DNA of 64,000 nucleotides from VBDM01 sp964430565 (lineage in GTDB: Bacteria; Pseudomonadota; Gammaproteobacteria; Burkholderiales; SG8-39). Positions 60,963-64,000 of this stretch are shown one piece after another; position 1 is the stretch's first letter, and each line of letters begins with the position of its first letter. The stretch is taken from positions 1-64,000 of the forward strand of contig CAYSFD010000020.1 of assembly GCA_964430565.1 (NCBI GenBank), written 5' to 3'. The translations under genes and the position numbers were made by a program. The notes under the pieces are model-generated. The model searched no databases and was not told the DNA's origin. It saw nothing but the letters and a program-made list of their open reading frames with translations.

Positions 60963-61658
60963 ATGTCCGAAGCCCTGACTGCGGCCCTGGCGCTGCTGGT
61001 CGGCCTCGACTCCAAGCTGGTCGAGATTGTCCTGCTTAGTTTGCGCGTGAGTCTGTCTGCGGTCGCGATTGCCGCGATCCTGGGCTTGCCGCTCGGCGCT
61101 GCCATCGCCGTCGGCAGGTTCCCGGGCCGACAGGCCGTGATCGTATTCCTGAACGCGCTGATGGGCCTGCCGCCGGTGGTAGTCGGGCTGCTGGTCTATC
61201 TACTTCTGTCGCGCGCGGGTCCGCTCGGTCTGCTGGGAATCCTTTTCACACCCTCGGCGATGATCTGCGCCCAAGCGATCCTGATCCTGCCGATCATCGC
61301 GGCGCTGTCGCGCCAGGCGATCGAGGATGCTTGGCGTGAATACGAGGAGCAACTGCGCTCGCTCGGCGCGCGCCGCGTGAACGCTGCGCTGACGCTGCTC
61401 TGGGACACCCGCTTCTCGCTGCTGACCACGATCCTCGCCGGCTTCGGGCGCGCCGCCGCGGAGGTCGGAGCGGTGATGATCGTGGGCGGAAACATCGACG
61501 GGGTAACACGCGTGATGACCACCGCCATCGCGCTCGAGACCAGCAAGGGCGACCTGCCGCTCGCGCTCGGACTGGGCATGATCCTGATCGCCATCGTCAT
61601 CGCAGTGAACGCGGCGGCCTACCTCACCAAGGAGCTGGCGCAGAGGCGCCACGGATGA
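60963..61658 (+). CDS. tupB: Tungstate ABC transporter permease
   Basis: A 231-residue inner-membrane permease with five or six helices and the ABC permease EAA-like loop REYEEQLRSLGARRVNAALTLL. GFGRAAAEVGAVMIVGGN is a TupB/oxyanion-permease block. It pairs with the ATPase encoded next, overlapping by 4 bases, and the receptor gene. The operon order permease-ATPase-receptor is tupBCA. Confidence 0.9.
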   Translation: MSEALTAALALLVGLDSKLVEIVLLSLRVSLSAVAIAAILGLPLGAAIAVGRFPGRQAVIVFLNALMGLPPVVVGLLVYLLLSRAGPLGLLGILFTPSAMICAQAILILPIIAALSRQAIEDAWREYEEQLRSLGARRVNAALTLLWDTRFSLLTTILAGFGRAAAEVGAVMIVGGNIDGVTRVMTTAIALETSKGDLPLALGLGMILIAIVIAVNAAAYLTKELAQRRHG

Positions 61659-62380
61659 GCAAGGGCGCTATCCTCCCGCTGCGTCTTGCCGAGGTGTCGT
61701 TTGTCGCCGGCGGGCGAGCCGTCATCGATCGGGTTTCGCTCGAAATCGAACCGGGGCCGAGCACGATCATTCTGGGGGCGAACGGCGCAGGGAAAAGCGT
61801 GCTGATGCGCCTCATGCACGGGTTGCTCGCGCCGACCTCGGGCCGCGTCGAGTGGACTTCGCCCGAGCGTCCGGGCGCGCCGAGGAAGCAGGCCATGGTG
61901 TTCCAGCGGCCGGTGATGCTGCGCCGCTCCGCCCAGGCCAACGTCGCCTACGCGCTCAAGATCGCCGGAATCCCCGAGCCGCAGCGCGGGGCGCTGGTGC
62001 GCGAATCGCTGGAAAGCGTTGGTCTCATACACGTGGCCCACCGGCCGGCGCGCGTGCTCTCGGGAGGCGAGCAGCAGCGGCTCGCGCTCGCGCGGGCCTG
62101 GGCTCTCCATCCGGAGGTGCTGTTCCTGGATGAACCCACCGCCAGCCTCGACCCGCACGCAACGCGCGAGATCGAAACCGTCATCAGGGCCTTCGATGCG
62201 GCGGGCACGAAAGTTGTGATGGCGACGCACAACCTCGGCCAGGCGCGGCGCCTGGGCGACGAGATCCTTTTCCTCGATCAGGGGCGGCTGGTCGAGCGCG
62301 CTTCGGTCGGGGAATTCTTTTCCAAACCGCAGACGGCGCAAGCCGCTGCATTCATCAAGGGAGAGCTGCCTTGGACTTGA
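61655..62380 (+). CDS. tupC: Tungstate ABC transporter ATP-binding protein
   Basis: A 241-residue ATPase. Walker A GANGAGKSV, Q-loop MVFQRPVMLRRS, signature LSGGEQQRLALARA and Walker B VLFLDEPTASLD are all intact. It drives TupB. The C-terminal part has no TOBE-type metal domain, so regulation by bound oxyanion would be through the separate regulator. Its end overlaps the receptor start by 10 bases. Confidence 0.9.
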   Translation: MSKGAILPLRLAEVSFVAGGRAVIDRVSLEIEPGPSTIILGANGAGKSVLMRLMHGLLAPTSGRVEWTSPERPGAPRKQAMVFQRPVMLRRSAQANVAYALKIAGIPEPQRGALVRESLESVGLIHVAHRPARVLSGGEQQRLALARAWALHPEVLFLDEPTASLDPHATREIETVIRAFDAAGTKVVMATHNLGQARRLGDEILFLDQGRLVERASVGEFFSKPQTAQAAAFIKGELPWT

Positions 62381-63183
62381 TCCGGAAGTTGTTGCCCATT
62401 GCCGCGCTGTGCCTGTCTTTCACGGCGCATGCCCAGCAGAGGTTCATCACCGTGGCTTCGACCACCTCGACCGAGCAGTCGGGCCTGTTCAAGCACCTGC
62501 TGCCGGCGTTCGAGAAGAAAACGGGAATCCAGGTGCGCGTCGTCGCTCTCGGCACGGGGCAGTCCCTGGACATGGCGCGCCGCGGGGATGCCGATGTCGT
62601 TTTCGTTCACGCAAGATCGCTCGAGGAAAAATTCATCGCGGAAGGATTCGGGGTGAAACGGATGCCCGTCATGTACAACGACTTCGTGCTGATCGGCCCG
62701 AAGTCCGATCCCGCGAAGGTCGCCGGCGGCAAGGATATTCTCGAAGCGCTGCGCAAGATCAGGTCCGCGACGGCGCCTTTCGTGTCGCGCGGGGACCGGA
62801 GCGGAACCCACACCGCCGAGCTCGAGCTGTGGAAGTTGGCGAACGTGGACATCGCGAAAGACAAGGGGCCGTGGTACCGGGACACAGGGCAAGGCATGGG
62901 TCCCGCGCTCAACGCCGCGGCATCGATGAACGCCTACATCCTGGCCGATCGCGGCACCTGGATCTCGTTCAAGAACCGCGGCGAGCTCGTGATCCTGGTC
63001 GAGGGCGACAATCGGCTTTTCAACCAGTACGGGATCATGCTCGTAAACCCTGCGAAGCACCCGCACGTGAAGAGGGAATGGGGGGAAAGGTTCATTGATT
63101 GGGTGATTTCGCCCGAGGGGCAGAGGTCGATTGCCGACTACAAGATCGGCGGCGAACAACTGTTCTTTCCCAACGCGAAATAG
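62371..63183 (+). CDS. tupA: Tungstate-binding periplasmic protein
   Basis: A 270-residue receptor with a signal peptide (LLPIAALCLSFTAHA). The oxyanion motif is VASTTSTEQSGLF, followed by SRGDRSGTHTAELELWK, both characteristic of TupA rather than ModA. It should bind tungstate, possibly molybdate, in the periplasm. It starts with TTG at 62371 or 62377, after GGGAGAG. It overlaps tupC, ensuring coupled synthesis. Confidence 0.92.
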   Translation: MDLIRKLLPIAALCLSFTAHAQQRFITVASTTSTEQSGLFKHLLPAFEKKTGIQVRVVALGTGQSLDMARRGDADVVFVHARSLEEKFIAEGFGVKRMPVMYNDFVLIGPKSDPAKVAGGKDILEALRKIRSATAPFVSRGDRSGTHTAELELWKLANVDIAKDKGPWYRDTGQGMGPALNAAASMNAYILADRGTWISFKNRGELVILVEGDNRLFNQYGIMLVNPAKHPHVKREWGERFIDWVISPEGQRSIADYKIGGEQLFFPNAK

Positions 63184-63218
63184 CCCTTGCGGCGGCGTTG
63201 AGGTATCGTGCGGGGCGC

Positions 63219-63965
63219 ATGGAGCCCGCCACCACCGCCTTTCTTTCGGCCGCGATGCTTGTCGCGGCGTTCGGTTATGCCTCGGTCGGCCACGGCGGCG
63301 CCTCCGCTTACCTCGCGGCGATGGCGCTTGCCGGGATCGCGCCGCCGGAGATGCGTCCGATAGCCCTGACGCTCAACATCCTCGTGTCGGCGATCGCGAC
63401 TTGGAAGTTCCAGCGCGCTGGGCATTTCCGCTGGCGGCTGTTCTGGCCTTTCGCGGTGGTGTCGATCCCGTTCGCCTACGCGGGCGGCGCGATCACGCTC
63501 CCCGGAGACGCGTACAAGACCCTCGTTGGCGTGGTGCTCGTGTACGCCGCATGGCAGCTCTGGCTGAGCGGACGCGCAGGCGAGGAAATGCGGCCGGTGC
63601 GCGAGCCGCCGATTCCATGGGCCTTGGCGATCGGCGCCGCTATGGGATTGCTGGCGGGTCTGACGGGGGTGGGCGGCGGGATATTTCTCAGCCCGCTGCT
63701 TCTCATGCTCGGCTGGGCGGGAACCAAGCAGACCTCGGCGGTCGCAGCGCCCTTTATCCTGGTGAATTCCATCGCAGGACTGGCCGCCGGGTTTGTCGCG
63801 AACGCGGCTGCGCTGCCCCAGCACATCTGGGTGCTGGGGGCCGTGGTTGTGGTCGGCGGCTGGCTGGGGGCGGAGTACGGGAGCCGCCGGTTCGCGAACC
63901 CCGTCGTGCGGCGCGTGCTTGCCGTGGTGCTCGCGCTCGCCGGGGCGAAGATGATTCTGGCGTAG
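63219..63965 (+). CDS. TauE/SafE-family membrane transporter
   Basis: A 248-residue inner-membrane protein with about eight helices. The two TauE repeats are seen as GYASVGHGGASAYLAAMAL and GLLAGLTGVGGGIFLSPLL. The family moves sulfonates, sulfite or other small organic acids; the substrate is unknown. ATG 63219 is chosen over upstream in-frame starts that lie inside tupA. It follows tupA by 35 bp and may be in the same transcript. Confidence 0.86.
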   Translation: MEPATTAFLSAAMLVAAFGYASVGHGGASAYLAAMALAGIAPPEMRPIALTLNILVSAIATWKFQRAGHFRWRLFWPFAVVSIPFAYAGGAITLPGDAYKTLVGVVLVYAAWQLWLSGRAGEEMRPVREPPIPWALAIGAAMGLLAGLTGVGGGIFLSPLLLMLGWAGTKQTSAVAAPFILVNSIAGLAAGFVANAAALPQHIWVLGAVVVVGGWLGAEYGSRRFANPVVRRVLAVVLALAGAKMILA

Positions 63966-64000
63966 CGCGTTCGCTTTACAATCCGAACCTCGCACCATGA

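Noticed and set aside
63966..64000. Start of another gene at ATG 63997 with TACAAT upstream
   Set aside because: Only four bases of the frame are inside the window, so nothing can be said about the product.

Overview
The window is about 64 kb of GC-rich, densely coding chromosomal DNA, most likely from a betaproteobacterium (Burkholderiales, Rhodocyclales or a relative). I infer this from the surE-pcm-nlpD-rpoS order, several orphan Bug-type tripartite tricarboxylate transporter (TTT) binding proteins, the moxR/DUF58/TgpA block, and a betaproteobacterial-style membrane formate dehydrogenase locus with DUF3305, DUF3306, a TorD-like chaperone and a TAT-target peptide. No species can be named from the sequence alone.

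Layout. 0-6.5 kb: the tail of an IS3-family element, then a leftward operon for a branched-chain amino acid/amide ABC transporter (binding protein, LivH, LivM, LivG, LivF) ending in an amidase, with a truncated Bug gene upstream. 6.8-10.2 kb: surE-pcm-nlpD-rpoS with overlapping genes. 10.3-17.9 kb: an HD-domain protein, then a leftward overlapping operon moxR-DUF58-transglutaminase-mltB-queuosine-precursor transporter, and a divergent histone-deacetylase-like hydrolase. 18-22.2 kb: an unknown protein, a persulfide dioxygenase-rhodanese fusion, and the selenium pair mnmH/selD, head to head. The 3' part of a tRNA-Glu(UUC) gene lies just after selD. 22.2-29.8 kb: a lipoprotein-like gene, tesA-ybbA-ybbP, rmuC, a nitroreductase and an MBL-fold lipoprotein. 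29.8-39.7 kb: accessory metabolism, with three intact Bug proteins, azlCD, ankyrin, bifunctional-nuclease, dienelactone-hydrolase and SpoIIAA-like proteins, and moeA. 39.8-48.3 kb: an orphan ABC binding protein, a two-subunit isoquinoline-oxidoreductase-type molybdoenzyme, a B12-binding radical SAM protein, mobA, fdhD and moaA. 48.3-58.2 kb: an eleven-gene formate dehydrogenase operon ending in sodC and a strong terminator. 58.2-64 kb: chrA, then a ModE-like regulator divergent from a tungstate-type ABC transporter (tupBCA), and a TauE/SafE permease.

How it fits together. From about 35.8 to 63.2 kb most genes serve molybdenum/tungsten enzymes: metal uptake (tupBCA plus regulator), pterin cofactor synthesis (moaA, moeA, mobA), formate dehydrogenase maturation (fdhD, torD-like) and two apoenzymes. 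The catalytic subunit of the formate dehydrogenase has Cys where Sec occurs in E. coli FdnG, so selD here most plausibly serves mnmH (2-selenouridine in tRNA) rather than selenoprotein synthesis. The most unusual spots are the tRNA-Glu remnants around 22.2 and 23.0 kb, the 705-residue multi-cluster iron-sulfur protein in the formate dehydrogenase operon, and the orphan B12/radical SAM gene beside the molybdoenzyme.
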